This document shows positions 45,180 through 55,814 of a DNA stretch of 64,000 nucleotides, piece after piece. Under the pieces are notes generated by a model that made no database searches, was not told the DNA's origin, and saw nothing but the letters and a program-made list of their open reading frames with translations. This DNA is from Pseudidiomarina gelatinasegens (GTDB lineage: Bacteria > Pseudomonadota > Gammaproteobacteria > Enterobacterales > Alteromonadaceae). The first letter of the stretch is position 1; the number at the start of each line of letters is the position of its first letter. The stretch lies in the NCBI RefSeq assembly GCF_004025325.1, contig NZ_RSFE01000004.1, forward strand, positions 237,678 through 301,677, in the 5' to 3' direction. A program made the position numbers and the translations under genes.

Positions 45180-46430
45180 ATGGGTCCGTTTTCGACACAT
45201 AGCAAACGCTTGTTTGTTGCCGTAAGTCTGGCAATAAGTTCAAGCTACGCCAATGCACAACAGTTGCCCGAGCAATGGCAAAAAACTGTGCAGCAACACC
45301 CCAGTGTTGAAGCCGCTCAACAGCAGGCTGAAGCGCTGATCCAACAGGGCAAACAATTAAATCAGCCTTTGTACAACCCTAGCTTATCGTCACGCTTAGA
45401 GCGCGAGGGTGACATCAATAATTACGCTGTTGGTCTAAGCCAGACGCTGGACTGGAGCACTCGCAATGAAGCAAGGGCCAGTCAGAGTGACGCCATGACG
45501 GCTATGGCAGTGAGTATTTATCGCCAGTCGGCGACATCGCATGCTAAAACTTTGTTGAATGCCTATGTGCAATGGCTGGACGCAAAACAGCGTTACGCAC
45601 TGGCTGAGCAGCAAGAGAAAATCGTTAAACAGGCGATAAGCCTGGTTGCCGAACGACGTAAAGCCGGTGACTTAGGTGCCGTCGACGAACAACTGACGGT
45701 ACTCGCGCTAAGTCGGCAACTGCAACAAACGGCAGCGGCTTATCAACAACTGCAATCCGCTGAAGCAGAGTTAAACGCTCTGCTAACAACGTCTGATGTC
45801 GGTCAACTCTCCATTAATGAGGAGCTATTTAACGTTGAACCTGCGTTAACGGCTCGTTGGCAACAACATCCAGCGTTAAAAGCCGCTTACCTGCAATGGC
45901 AATTAAAGCGCGCCGATGTCGACTGGAAACGCTCGTTAACCACCGCCAACCCAACCGTAGGCGTCGAAGCGGGCGAGAGCGATAACGAAACAGTAATTGG
46001 CTTATCATTCAGCATTCCACTACAGGTTCGCAATAACTACAGCGATGCGGTGCGCGCAGCCAATAGCGAAGCTGTTGCTGAAGAAAAACGTTTGATTGCA
46101 CTAAGGCAACAATGGCAAGCAGCACTGAAATCGTCTCTTAACAATTATCGTTTTGTGAAAAAACAGTGGCAAAGCTGGCAAAGAGACTTTCAATCTCGGC
46201 AGGATGAGTCGATGCAGGTGATTGAGCAGTCCTGGCTCGCCGGTGACCTATCCACCACAGACTACCTCACCGCTGTGCAACAGCAGCTCGATAGCCAATT
46301 TGCAGGGATAGCGCTGCAAACACAATATCGGTTGGCCGCCATTGAATGGTTGTACCGTTCGGGCGAACTCAGTAAAGCACTGACGTTATCGCCGTTAAGC
46401 CAGCCAACAAACGCAGAGATTGGAGAGTAA
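45180..46430 (+). CDS. czcC: Outer-membrane efflux channel (TolC/CzcC family)
   Basis: A 416-residue outer-membrane factor with signal peptide (cleaves after SSYANA). Helical, Gln- and Ala-rich repeats typical of the periplasmic tunnel, with GVEAGESDNETVIGLSFSIP as one of the barrel strands. GAGGAG lies seven bases before the ATG. First of three genes 3-11 bp apart that form a tripartite pump; pairing with an HME-type RND protein makes it the CzcC/CusC equivalent. Confidence 0.88.
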   Translation: MGPFSTHSKRLFVAVSLAISSSYANAQQLPEQWQKTVQQHPSVEAAQQQAEALIQQGKQLNQPLYNPSLSSRLEREGDINNYAVGLSQTLDWSTRNEARASQSDAMTAMAVSIYRQSATSHAKTLLNAYVQWLDAKQRYALAEQQEKIVKQAISLVAERRKAGDLGAVDEQLTVLALSRQLQQTAAAYQQLQSAEAELNALLTTSDVGQLSINEELFNVEPALTARWQQHPALKAAYLQWQLKRADVDWKRSLTTANPTVGVEAGESDNETVIGLSFSIPLQVRNNYSDAVRAANSEAVAEEKRLIALRQQWQAALKSSLNNYRFVKKQWQSWQRDFQSRQDESMQVIEQSWLAGDLSTTDYLTAVQQQLDSQFAGIALQTQYRLAAIEWLYRSGELSKALTLSPLSQPTNAEIGE

Positions 46431-46433
46431 ACG

Positions 46434-47579
46434 ATGTCAGTAAAACCTTTATACGCAGCAATAGCACTTGCGCTGAGCTTTTCGGTTATGGCGCAGGATG
46501 AACACGGACACGACGAAAAAGAAGATACCCACAAGGAAGAAGGCAAACACGAGCAAGGTGAACATAAGGAAAGCTCAGGCGTGGAGCTATCCAGCAAGCA
46601 GCTATCCATGGCAGATATCACCACGCGAACCTTGCAAACTCAAGTCATTGAATATCCGGTTTATGCCCCGGGCGAGGTGGTTGCTAACGACTTTAATAGC
46701 TATATCGTGAGTCCGCGCATCGATTCGACCGTTCTCAAACGTTTTGTCAGTATTGGCGATCACGTCGAAAAAGGTGAGCCACTGGCAACCCTCTTCAGCG
46801 CCACCATGGCGGAGGCGCAAAGTCAGTATTTGGTCACACTTAACGAATGGCAACGCGTGCAGTCACTCGGTGAGTCAACGGTGGGTGAAAAACGCTTTGT
46901 CGAAGCGAAAAACGCCTTTACCTCAGCGCAAGCGCAACTCAAAGCATTTGGTATGTCAGCCAGCGACATTAAGCGTTTAAGTAAAGCTAACTACCCTATC
47001 GGCGAATACCAACTGACCTCAGAAATTGGCGGGATTGTGGTTAGCGATAACTTCAAGCAAGGCCAGCAAGTTAATGCCGGTAATCACTTGGTTGAAGTGC
47101 TGCAAGAAGAAACCTTGTGGGTTAATGCTCGTCTACCAGGCTCAGCTGACCTTAGTGTGCAGTTTGGTGATCCTGTTACAGTGAGTGTCGACAATCAGCG
47201 CTTTGCGGCAAAAGTCATTCAGGAAGGCCACACAATAGACCATAAAACCCGCACCCGAACGGTACGACTTGCGGTAAATAACGAAAAGGACCAATTACAC
47301 CCTGGTTTATTTGCGGATGTTTATTTCTCAGTCAAGTCGGATGGACCGGTGCTTGCAGTTAAGGACTCAGCCTTAATGCGGGCCCCTGATGGTGACTGGC
47401 AGATATTCATTGAGCACGAACCCGGAAAGTTTGAACCGAAGAAAGTCGAATTGGTTGATGAAAAGGGTCCGTGGAAAGTTATTCGAGGCGTTAACGAAGG
47501 CACAAAATACGTAGACAACGGCGCGTTTTTCGTTCGCTCACAAATCGCTAAAGGCGGTTTTGACCCACATAACCACTAA
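46434..47579 (+). CDS. czcB: Periplasmic adaptor of RND metal efflux pump (CzcB-like)
   Basis: A 381-residue membrane-fusion protein. Signal peptide ends at MAQDEHG, followed by an extended His/Glu/Lys-rich stretch (about residues 21-45) likely to bind metal. The lipoyl half-motifs (VSIGDHVEKGEPLATLFS and GGIVVSDNFKQGQQVNAGN) flank a helical hairpin. There are no clustered methionines of the CusB type, so Zn/Co/Cd or Ni is more likely than Cu/Ag. Starts three bases after czcC. Confidence 0.88.
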   Translation: MSVKPLYAAIALALSFSVMAQDEHGHDEKEDTHKEEGKHEQGEHKESSGVELSSKQLSMADITTRTLQTQVIEYPVYAPGEVVANDFNSYIVSPRIDSTVLKRFVSIGDHVEKGEPLATLFSATMAEAQSQYLVTLNEWQRVQSLGESTVGEKRFVEAKNAFTSAQAQLKAFGMSASDIKRLSKANYPIGEYQLTSEIGGIVVSDNFKQGQQVNAGNHLVEVLQEETLWVNARLPGSADLSVQFGDPVTVSVDNQRFAAKVIQEGHTIDHKTRTRTVRLAVNNEKDQLHPGLFADVYFSVKSDGPVLAVKDSALMRAPDGDWQIFIEHEPGKFEPKKVELVDEKGPWKVIRGVNEGTKYVDNGAFFVRSQIAKGGFDPHNH

Positions 47580-47590
47580 CAGGAGGTTGT

Positions 47591-50500
47591 ATGTTTCAGC
47601 GCATTATTCAGTTTGCTGCCGCCAATCGCCTGTTATTGGTATTGGCTTTATTCAGCATCAGCATTGCGTCATTTTTTATTATTCCCAAACTTAATCTGGA
47701 TGCCTTTCCCGATGTTACCAACGTTCAGGTAACGGTAAATACGGAAGCACCAGGATTAGCAGCGACCGAAGTCGAGCAGCTTATTACCTATCCGATAGAG
47801 TCGGTGATGTATGCCCTGCCCGACGTCAAAGAAGTTCGGTCAATCTCAAAAACAGGTTTATCGGGCATTACCGTGGTATTTGACGAGAGTGTCGATATCT
47901 ACTTTGCCCGGCAACTGGTATTCGAGCGGCTGCAAGCGGCAAAGGAGTTGATTCCAGAGGGAGTCGGCACGCCCGAAATGGGCCCTAACTCTTCCGGTCT
48001 CGGCCAGGTTTATCAGTATCTGCTACTTGCCGAGCCGGGCTCTGGTGTCAGTAGCATGGAGCTACGCAGTCTTAACGACTATGTGGTTAAACTGCTACTG
48101 ATGCCCGTTGAGGGAATTACCGAAGTCTTGTCCTTTGGCGGTGAAGTTAAGCAATATCAGGTTAACCTCAATCCCGCCAAGCTGCTGTCTTACGACCTTA
48201 CCCAGCAAGACGTCATGGGCGCGGTCAACAAGAATAACGGTAACGTTGGTGGTTGGTATATGCCCCGCGGTCAGGAGCAGTTGGTTATTCGCGGCACCGG
48301 CTGGTTGGATAGCGGTAAAAAAGGCCTGCAACAAATACGACAAATACCGCTCAAAACCGTTGACGGCGTTTCCGTAACACTGGGACAGGTTGCCGACGTC
48401 GAAATCGGCAGTGAAATTCGCCAGGGGGCGGTCTCAATGTCGCGTAAAGTCGACGGCGAGGTCAACCAGTTGGGCGAAGTGGTGTCGGGTATTGTGCTCA
48501 AACGCATGGGCTCGAATACCAAAGCCACCATCGACGGTATTAAAAAGCGCATTCCGCTTATTCAGCAAGCATTACCCGAGGGTGTTACCTTTGAGCCGTA
48601 TTATGATCAGGCCGATTTAATACAAAAAGCCGTATCTACGGTCGCGTATTCACTGCTCATTGCCTTTGTGTTTATTATCGCAGTATTAGCACTGTTTTTG
48701 CTCAACATACGCGCTACTTTTTTAGTGTTACTGTCCATTCCCGTTTCTATCGCCATTGCCCTGATGGTAATGTCCGCGATGGGCATGTCGGCTAACCTGA
48801 TGTCGCTGGGCGGGATTGCTGTTGCCATTGGTATGCTGGTCGACGGCTCCGTGGTGATGGTTGAAAATATCTTTAAGCACTTAAGTCGTCCGGATAGTGA
48901 ACACCAAGACGACGCCGAGCAACGCACAGAGCACCGCGACCCGGATCCTCAGGCAGCCAAACTCGATAGTCATGGTATCAAGCTGCGAGTTAAGGAAGCG
49001 GCTAACGAAGTGGCACGACCGGTATTCTTTGCCGCCATGATTATCTTGGTGGTCTTTATGCCACTGTTTAGTTTTCAGGGTGTTGAAGCTAAATTATTTG
49101 AGCCCATGGCTATCAGTATTATGCTGGCCATTATCTCCGCGGTTTTTGTGGCCATCATGGTTGTACCGGCATTAGCCAGTTACTTTTTCAGTCGGGGTAT
49201 TAAGCCTCGTGAAAATAAGCTGCTTAAACCACTAGATAATGGTTATAAAAGACTATTATCGGTGGCGTTACGCAGTAAAAAGGCTGTTATTGCCCTGGCC
49301 GGTGTGCTGTTTGTCGGCGCTTTGGTGTTAGTGCCTCGTCTCGGCACAGAGTTTGCGCCCGAACTGGAAGAAGGCACGATTAATATTCGCGTGACATTAG
49401 CCCCCTCCTCTAACCTTGAAACGGCCTTAGAGGTGGCTCCGAAGCTTGAAAAAATCCTGATGTCGTTCCCGGAAACCACCTACGCACTCAGCCGCATTGG
49501 ACGAGCCGAAGTGGGCGGCGATCCAGAGCCTATCAGCAACATCGAGATATATGTGGGTCTTAAGCCGCAGTCTGAATGGACAACAGCATCGGATCGCTAC
49601 GCCTTACAAGAAAAAATGGAGGCAAAACTAGATGATCACCCAGGCTTGTTGTTTAATTTTTCACAACCTATTGCAACACGGGTTGATGAACTGCTCTCAG
49701 GTGTAAAATCGCAGCTAGCCATCAAACTATTTGGACCCGAGCTTGACGTGTTGGCCCGTAAAGGCCAGGAAATAGAAAGTGCCGTCAAGCAGGTTGACGG
49801 GGCCGTTGCAGTAGCGATGGAGCAAATAAAAGGTGAAGCACAACTGGTGGTTTCGCCGAAACGCCAACAACTCTCACGCTACGGCTTAAATGTCTCCGAT
49901 GTACTTAGCGTTGTCGACAATGGCTTGGGTGGCGCTTCGGCAGGCCAGATCATTCGCGGTAATGAGCGCTATGATATTTACGTGCGGTTGGCCAAGCAAT
50001 TCCGCGATACGCCGGAGTCTATTCGCTCGTTACGCTTGTTAACTCCCTCGGGGGCCTGGGTAACCTTAGGCGAAGTCGCCAACGTTGCAATTGAATCAGG
50101 ACCACCGCAAATCCGTCGTGATGATGTACAGCGTCGCGTTGTAATTCAATCGAACGTTCAGGGTCGTGACATGGGCAGCGTGGTTGCCGATATTAGGAAG
50201 GCGATTGACGAGAAGGTGGATTTACCAACCGGTTACTCAGTCGACATTGGTGGCCAGTTCGAAAGTCAACAACGAGCACAGGAGCGCTTGTCCATTGTCG
50301 TTCCCATATCGCTGGCACTCATCGCCCTGCTGCTTTATTTTGCTTTCGGCACCATGGGTCAAGCCATGTTGATTTTGGTGAATGTACCGTTGGCAGTCAT
50401 CGGTGGTATTGTGGCACTCTATGTGTCAGGACAGTACTTATCGGTGCCCAGCGCCGTGGGTTTCATCACACTGTTTGGTGTGGCGGTACTAAACGGTGTG

Positions 50501-50788
50501 GTTCTGGTCGAAAGTATAAACCAGAGAATAACCGATGGGCATGCAGTTAATGATGCCGTGTTTGATGGCGCATGGTCTCGACTACGCCCGGTATTAATGA
50601 CGGCAATAACCTCAGCGTTAGGACTCATTCCCATGCTGTTTGCAACCGGCGCAGGCGCTGAAATTCAGCGTCCATTGGCCACCGTCATTGTTGGCGGTTT
50701 GGTGTCTGCGACATTGCTAACACTGGTTATCTTACCCGTGCTCTATCCTTGGTTTTCGAAACAAAAAATTAAGGATCTGAGCCGTTAG
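47591..50788 (+). CDS. czcA: HME-type RND heavy-metal efflux transporter (CzcA-like)
   Basis: The 1065-residue inner-membrane pump, proton driven, with twelve helices and two large periplasmic loops (about 40-340 and 570-870). The fourth helix has VDGSVVMVENIF with the proton-relay Asp and Glu of metal pumps. A hydrophilic insertion (about residues 435-470, EHQDDAEQRTEHRDPDPQ) in the cytoplasmic loop is longer than usual. AGGAGG lies six bases before the ATG. Last member of the tripartite set; CzcA-like by sequence, with exact metal unknown. Confidence 0.93.
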   Translation: MFQRIIQFAAANRLLLVLALFSISIASFFIIPKLNLDAFPDVTNVQVTVNTEAPGLAATEVEQLITYPIESVMYALPDVKEVRSISKTGLSGITVVFDESVDIYFARQLVFERLQAAKELIPEGVGTPEMGPNSSGLGQVYQYLLLAEPGSGVSSMELRSLNDYVVKLLLMPVEGITEVLSFGGEVKQYQVNLNPAKLLSYDLTQQDVMGAVNKNNGNVGGWYMPRGQEQLVIRGTGWLDSGKKGLQQIRQIPLKTVDGVSVTLGQVADVEIGSEIRQGAVSMSRKVDGEVNQLGEVVSGIVLKRMGSNTKATIDGIKKRIPLIQQALPEGVTFEPYYDQADLIQKAVSTVAYSLLIAFVFIIAVLALFLLNIRATFLVLLSIPVSIAIALMVMSAMGMSANLMSLGGIAVAIGMLVDGSVVMVENIFKHLSRPDSEHQDDAEQRTEHRDPDPQAAKLDSHGIKLRVKEAANEVARPVFFAAMIILVVFMPLFSFQGVEAKLFEPMAISIMLAIISAVFVAIMVVPALASYFFSRGIKPRENKLLKPLDNGYKRLLSVALRSKKAVIALAGVLFVGALVLVPRLGTEFAPELEEGTINIRVTLAPSSNLETALEVAPKLEKILMSFPETTYALSRIGRAEVGGDPEPISNIEIYVGLKPQSEWTTASDRYALQEKMEAKLDDHPGLLFNFSQPIATRVDELLSGVKSQLAIKLFGPELDVLARKGQEIESAVKQVDGAVAVAMEQIKGEAQLVVSPKRQQLSRYGLNVSDVLSVVDNGLGGASAGQIIRGNERYDIYVRLAKQFRDTPESIRSLRLLTPSGAWVTLGEVANVAIESGPPQIRRDDVQRRVVIQSNVQGRDMGSVVADIRKAIDEKVDLPTGYSVDIGGQFESQQRAQERLSIVVPISLALIALLLYFAFGTMGQAMLILVNVPLAVIGGIVALYVSGQYLSVPSAVGFITLFGVAVLNGVVLVESINQRITDGHAVNDAVFDGAWSRLRPVLMTAITSALGLIPMLFATGAGAEIQRPLATVIVGGLVSATLLTLVILPVLYPWFSKQKIKDLSR

Positions 50789-50800
50789 GGTTCAGCACTT

Positions 50801-50825
50801 AAGGGGGCGGTTATTGCCGCCCCTT
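50801..50825 (+). terminator. GC-rich hairpin after czcA
   Basis: AAGGGGGCGG and CCGCCCCTT pair with one bulged G around a short TTATT loop, 13 bp after the czcA stop. It lacks a T-run, so it may attenuate rather than end transcription into the CDF gene. Confidence 0.5.
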
Positions 50826-50847
50826 CTACTACAAAGAGGAACGTATT

Positions 50848-51735
50848 ATGGGGCATCACCATAACCATGATCACTCAAAGGACATGCCGTCCAACCGATT
50901 AGGGTGGGCATTTGTTCTTAACTTTGTTTTCACCATTATCGAGTTTATTGGTGGCTTTCTTACCAACAGTACCGCCATTTTAGCTGATGCCGTTCATGAT
51001 CTTGGCGATAGCTTGTCGCTTGGCCTGGCGTGGGTACTTAATAAGCTGGGCAAAAAACAGGCTAACCAACACTTTACCTACGGTTATAAGCGACTCAATC
51101 TTGCCGGTGCATTTATTAATGCCGTTGTTTTAATCGCAGGCTCTGCCTGGGTACTTGTGGAAGCGATTCCCAGACTCTGGAACCCTCAAATGCCCATCGC
51201 TGATGGCATGATCGCTTTAGCCGTCGTTGGCATTACAGTTAATGGATTTGCCGCTTACAAATTGTCAGAGGGCAAAACGTTAAACGAACGCGTTATTAAC
51301 TGGCACTTGCTGGAGGATGTTCTCGGCTGGGTTGCTGTACTTATCGTTGGTATTGTTTTGTTGTTCGTAGACTGGCCAATTCTCGACCCTATATTGTCGA
51401 TTGGCTTTACTCTATTTATTTTAGTGAATGTGCTGCGCAACCTGTGGGCAACGCTGAAACTCTTCATACAAGCAACTCCGGACAAAAAAACCTACAGACA
51501 AGTCGCTGACGCTTTACTGGAGCTACCTCATGTTGCTGACCTACACCATTTGCATTTTTGGTCACTAGACGGCGAGGAGCATGTATTAACCGTTCATTTG
51601 GTGTTAACTGAAAATCTTGATATCGAGGCCCGTAGCGACTTAAAACAGCACATCGATAACGTCCTTGCGCCCTATGCTCTAAGCCATACAACGGTAGAAC
51701 TCGAAGATCCTGATGAAGCGTGCCGGGACAACTGA
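50848..51735 (+). CDS. czcD: Cation diffusion facilitator, CzcD-like
   Basis: A 295-residue zinc-type CDF exporter. His-rich N-terminus (MGHHHNHDHSKD), six membrane helices, metal site residues AVHDLGDS in helix 2 and HLLEDVLGW in helix 5, and a C-terminal cytoplasmic domain with HVADLHHLHFWSLDGEEHVL. These match CzcD of Zn/Co/Cd systems. GAGGA lies upstream of the ATG. Works with the RND pump: the CDF moves metal to the periplasm, the RND complex expels it. Confidence 0.93.
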   Translation: MGHHHNHDHSKDMPSNRLGWAFVLNFVFTIIEFIGGFLTNSTAILADAVHDLGDSLSLGLAWVLNKLGKKQANQHFTYGYKRLNLAGAFINAVVLIAGSAWVLVEAIPRLWNPQMPIADGMIALAVVGITVNGFAAYKLSEGKTLNERVINWHLLEDVLGWVAVLIVGIVLLFVDWPILDPILSIGFTLFILVNVLRNLWATLKLFIQATPDKKTYRQVADALLELPHVADLHHLHFWSLDGEEHVLTVHLVLTENLDIEARSDLKQHIDNVLAPYALSHTTVELEDPDEACRDN

Positions 51736-52034
51736 TAATGAGTGCATTATTTTTGTTCAAGACGAGCCAGTAATACACCAGATGTGCGCATGAAATTGAT
51801 GCTCGATATCATATTCTCCAAACACAACATCGACACTTTGGTGACCCGAGTCTTAAATATGGAAAGAAGCAGATGCAGAGGTAAAAAAGCTGTGTGTTAA
51901 TAAGACCAATATGAGCAACCAATATATTTTCGTAACGGCCACTTTATCTAATAATCCACCATAAAACCAGCGCTGAAACTCGTGTTAACGTGTGATAAAC
52001 TGTAGGTATATCGAAATCGTTTTAGGTTGTTCCA
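51736..52034. other. Gap between two transporter genes
   Basis: 299 bp. A 35-codon frame at 51790-51897 (MKLMLDIIFSKHNIDTLVTR) has no ribosome-binding site and no family that I recognise. The rest is AT-rich; promoter for the next gene likely lies near 51990-52010. Nothing else identified. Confidence 0.35.
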
Positions 52035-52670
52035 ATGTCATCATGTTGCGGAAGTTCAGCGCAAGCCGAAATGGATAACTCTCAACGCAGGTTGTTATGG
52101 ACGGTTCTAGTCCTTAATGGCGTCATGTTCTTTGTTGAGTTCATTGCGGGTTGGATGGCTGAATCCAGTGGTCTTATTGCTGATTCGCTGGATATGCTTG
52201 CCGATACTTTGGTTTATGCTGTGAGCTTATACGCTGTTGGCAAAGCCATTAAATATAAAGTCAATGCCGCTATTTTAAACGGCATACTGCAAACATTATT
52301 AGCTCTGGCGGTGTTATTGGATGTCATCCTTAAACTGGCATTTGGTAGTCAGCCCGAAACCTTTGTCATGCTCTCAATAGCGGGGCTTGCATTACTGGTA
52401 AACATCGTTTGCTTTGCCCTTCTATATCGCTCCCGAAACGGCGATATTAACATTCGCGCCAGCTGGATTTGTTCACGCAATGACATGATCATGAATGTCG
52501 GTGTTATTGTCTCTGCGATGCTCGTCGCCCAGCTCCATGCGGCATGGCCTGACTTACTCATCGCAACTGTCATAGCCATCATTGTACTGCACTCTGCTAT
52601 TCGCATCATCAAAGACGCGATAGCTGTAAAGACAGGTGAAAAAGACGATATTTCTGGGTGTTGCGGGTAA
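52035..52670 (+). CDS. Short CDF-family cation transporter with terminal CCG motifs
   Basis: A 211-residue membrane protein with about six helices and no C-terminal cytoplasmic domain. Helix 2 reads LIADSLDMLADTLVY and helix 5 CSRNDMIMNVGVI, the two half-sites of a CDF metal site. Both ends carry vicinal cysteines: MSSCCGSS at the start and SGCCG at the end. These could receive a soft metal such as Hg2+ or Cd2+. It lies between czcD and the mer genes and is followed after 15 bp by ynfA. Confidence 0.85.
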   Translation: MSSCCGSSAQAEMDNSQRRLLWTVLVLNGVMFFVEFIAGWMAESSGLIADSLDMLADTLVYAVSLYAVGKAIKYKVNAAILNGILQTLLALAVLLDVILKLAFGSQPETFVMLSIAGLALLVNIVCFALLYRSRNGDINIRASWICSRNDMIMNVGVIVSAMLVAQLHAAWPDLLIATVIAIIVLHSAIRIIKDAIAVKTGEKDDISGCCG

Positions 52671-52685
52671 TCACCAGGATTCGTA

Positions 52686-53021
52686 ATGAGCTCAATATTT
52701 TTAATAAAGACACTCGGGTTATTTATCGCAACCGCAATTGCAGAAATTGTCGGTTGCTATTTACCCTACCTATGGCTCAAAGAGGGTCATTCCGTTTGGT
52801 TGCTCATTCCGGCAGCAATAAGCTTAGCCTTATTTGCTTACTTATTAACACTTCATCCGGCGGAAAGCGGGCGCGTTTACGCAGCCTACGGCGGTATTTA
52901 CGTGTTAACTGCCATAGTCTGGCTGCGAATTGTCGATAAATCGCCTTTATCCAGCTTCGACTTGATTGGGGCGGCGTTTGTGCTAACCGGTATGGGGATT
53001 CTTGTGTATGGCTGGCGTTAG
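52686..53021 (+). CDS. YnfA/UPF0060 family membrane protein
   Basis: A 111-residue protein with four membrane helices, resembling small multidrug-resistance transporters. [28 protein letters not shown] and [15 protein letters not shown] are characteristic of UPF0060. It probably shares a transcript with the short CDF gene upstream. Often found on mobile resistance cassettes; substrate unknown. Confidence 0.92.
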   Translation: MSSIFLIKTLGLFIATAIAEIVGCYLPYLWLKEGHSVWLLIPAAISLALFAYLLTLHPAESGRVYAAYGGIYVLTAIVWLRIVDKSPLSSFDLIGAAFVLTGMGILVYGWR

Positions 53022-53072
53022 CTATAAAGCAATTCAGTTAAAGAACTACGCTCAAAAGTTTTACTACACAGA

Positions 53073-53516
53073 CTAACGCACCTTATGTTTGTCCGTGGTA
53101 GCGTCCTCAACCCCGTCATTAAGCGACGCCATCAGTGGACAATAGACATCTCCGTGTCCGGAGCTGCATTTTTGCACCAGCTCATTCAACGCTCGTTCAA
53201 TTTGCTGTAAGCGCGATATCTTTCGACGAACACTGGTGAGCTTTTGCTCTCCAAGCTCCCGTGCTTCATCGCAATGAGCGCCATCTTGCAGAGTTAATAG
53301 CTCACCAATTTCATCCAGACTAAATCCGAGCCATTGAGACGCGCGAATAAAATGAAGCCGAGCAAGCGCTTGTTCGTCGTAATGTCGGATCCCCCCATAC
53401 GGCTTCTCCGGCTCGCTCATTAGCCCTCGGCGCTGATAATAGCGCACCGTTTCCACGCCCACGCCGGCTGTTTTGGCCAGCGTGCCAATTGTCATTACGT
53501 TGCGTTTTTTTAACAT
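53073..53516 (-). CDS. merR: Mercury-responsive regulator MerR
   Basis: A 147-residue MerR with N-terminal helix-turn-helix (TIGTLAKTAGVGVETVRYYQRRGL) and dimerisation helix. The three Hg2+ ligands are present: Cys in GAHCDEAR, and the two in VQKCSSGHGDVYCPLM. The ATG at 53516 is preceded by GGAAG eight bases upstream; the start at 53558 would lie within the promoter. Divergent from merTPA, it represses and, with Hg2+, activates that operon by twisting the promoter. Confidence 0.94.
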   Translation of the reverse strand: MLKKRNVMTIGTLAKTAGVGVETVRYYQRRGLMSEPEKPYGGIRHYDEQALARLHFIRASQWLGFSLDEIGELLTLQDGAHCDEARELGEQKLTSVRRKISRLQQIERALNELVQKCSSGHGDVYCPLMASLNDGVEDATTDKHKVR

Positions 53517-53521
53517 AGCTA

Positions 53522-53552
53522 TTGCTTCCGTAGTGAGGTACGGGTCTAAGAT
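53522..53552 (+). promoter_or_regulatory. mer operator-promoter with 19-bp spacer
   Basis: The -35 TTGCTT (53522-53527) and -10 TAAGAT (53547-53552) are separated by 19 bp, the long spacer typical of MerR-controlled promoters. Between them is the dyad CCGTA-GTGAGG-TACGG (53528-53543). The merR start is 6 bp from the -35 box. Confidence 0.9.
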
Positions 53553-53590
53553 TAACACATTAAAGCAAAATGCCCGAAGGAGTTACTCTT

Positions 53591-53941
53591 ATGTCAAATT
53601 CAAAATCTGGTCGGGGCTCTCTTCTCGCGGGAGGGATCGCAGCGACTCTGGCATCTGCGTGTTGTCTGGGTCCCCTCATATTACTTGCACTCGGTGTATC
53701 CGGGGCCTGGATTGGGAGCCTCACAGCACTTGAGCCTTATCGACCCATTTTTATTGCCATTGCATTGATTGCCATATTCTTTGCCTGGCGTCGAATATAC
53801 CGGCGTGCTGATGACTGCAACCCTGATAACACCTGCGCAACGCCAAATGCTCGTAAGAGCTACAAAGTGATGTTTTGGCTCGTTGCGGTGCTTACTTTAA
53901 CAGCATTGGCTTACCCCTATGTTGTTCCTTTCTTTTACTAG
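53591..53941 (+). CDS. merT: Mercuric ion transporter MerT
   Basis: A 116-residue inner-membrane protein with three helices that brings Hg2+ into the cytoplasm. The first helix has the vicinal pair ASACCLGPL, and the cytoplasmic loop has DDCNPDNTC, the second cysteine pair. The ATG at 53591 has AAGGAG eight bases upstream, so the frame from 53570 is not used. First gene of merTPA. Confidence 0.94.
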   Translation: MSNSKSGRGSLLAGGIAATLASACCLGPLILLALGVSGAWIGSLTALEPYRPIFIAIALIAIFFAWRRIYRRADDCNPDNTCATPNARKSYKVMFWLVAVLTLTALAYPYVVPFFY

Positions 53942-53954
53942 GAGGCAATACACG

Positions 53955-55713
<1,759 letters not shown>

Positions 55714-55814
55714 GATAACCTAGCTGAATCGACACTGATTTGCTAGACACCTTGCCGCCATTGAGTTTTAAATAGATTGAAGACAATCATGTATAAGTTT
55801 TCTCATCTTTAAGA

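Noticed and set aside
51790..51897. 35-codon frame MKLMLDIIFSKHNIDTLVTR and onward between two CDF genes
   Set aside because: No ribosome-binding site, no recognised family, and such short frames are expected by chance.
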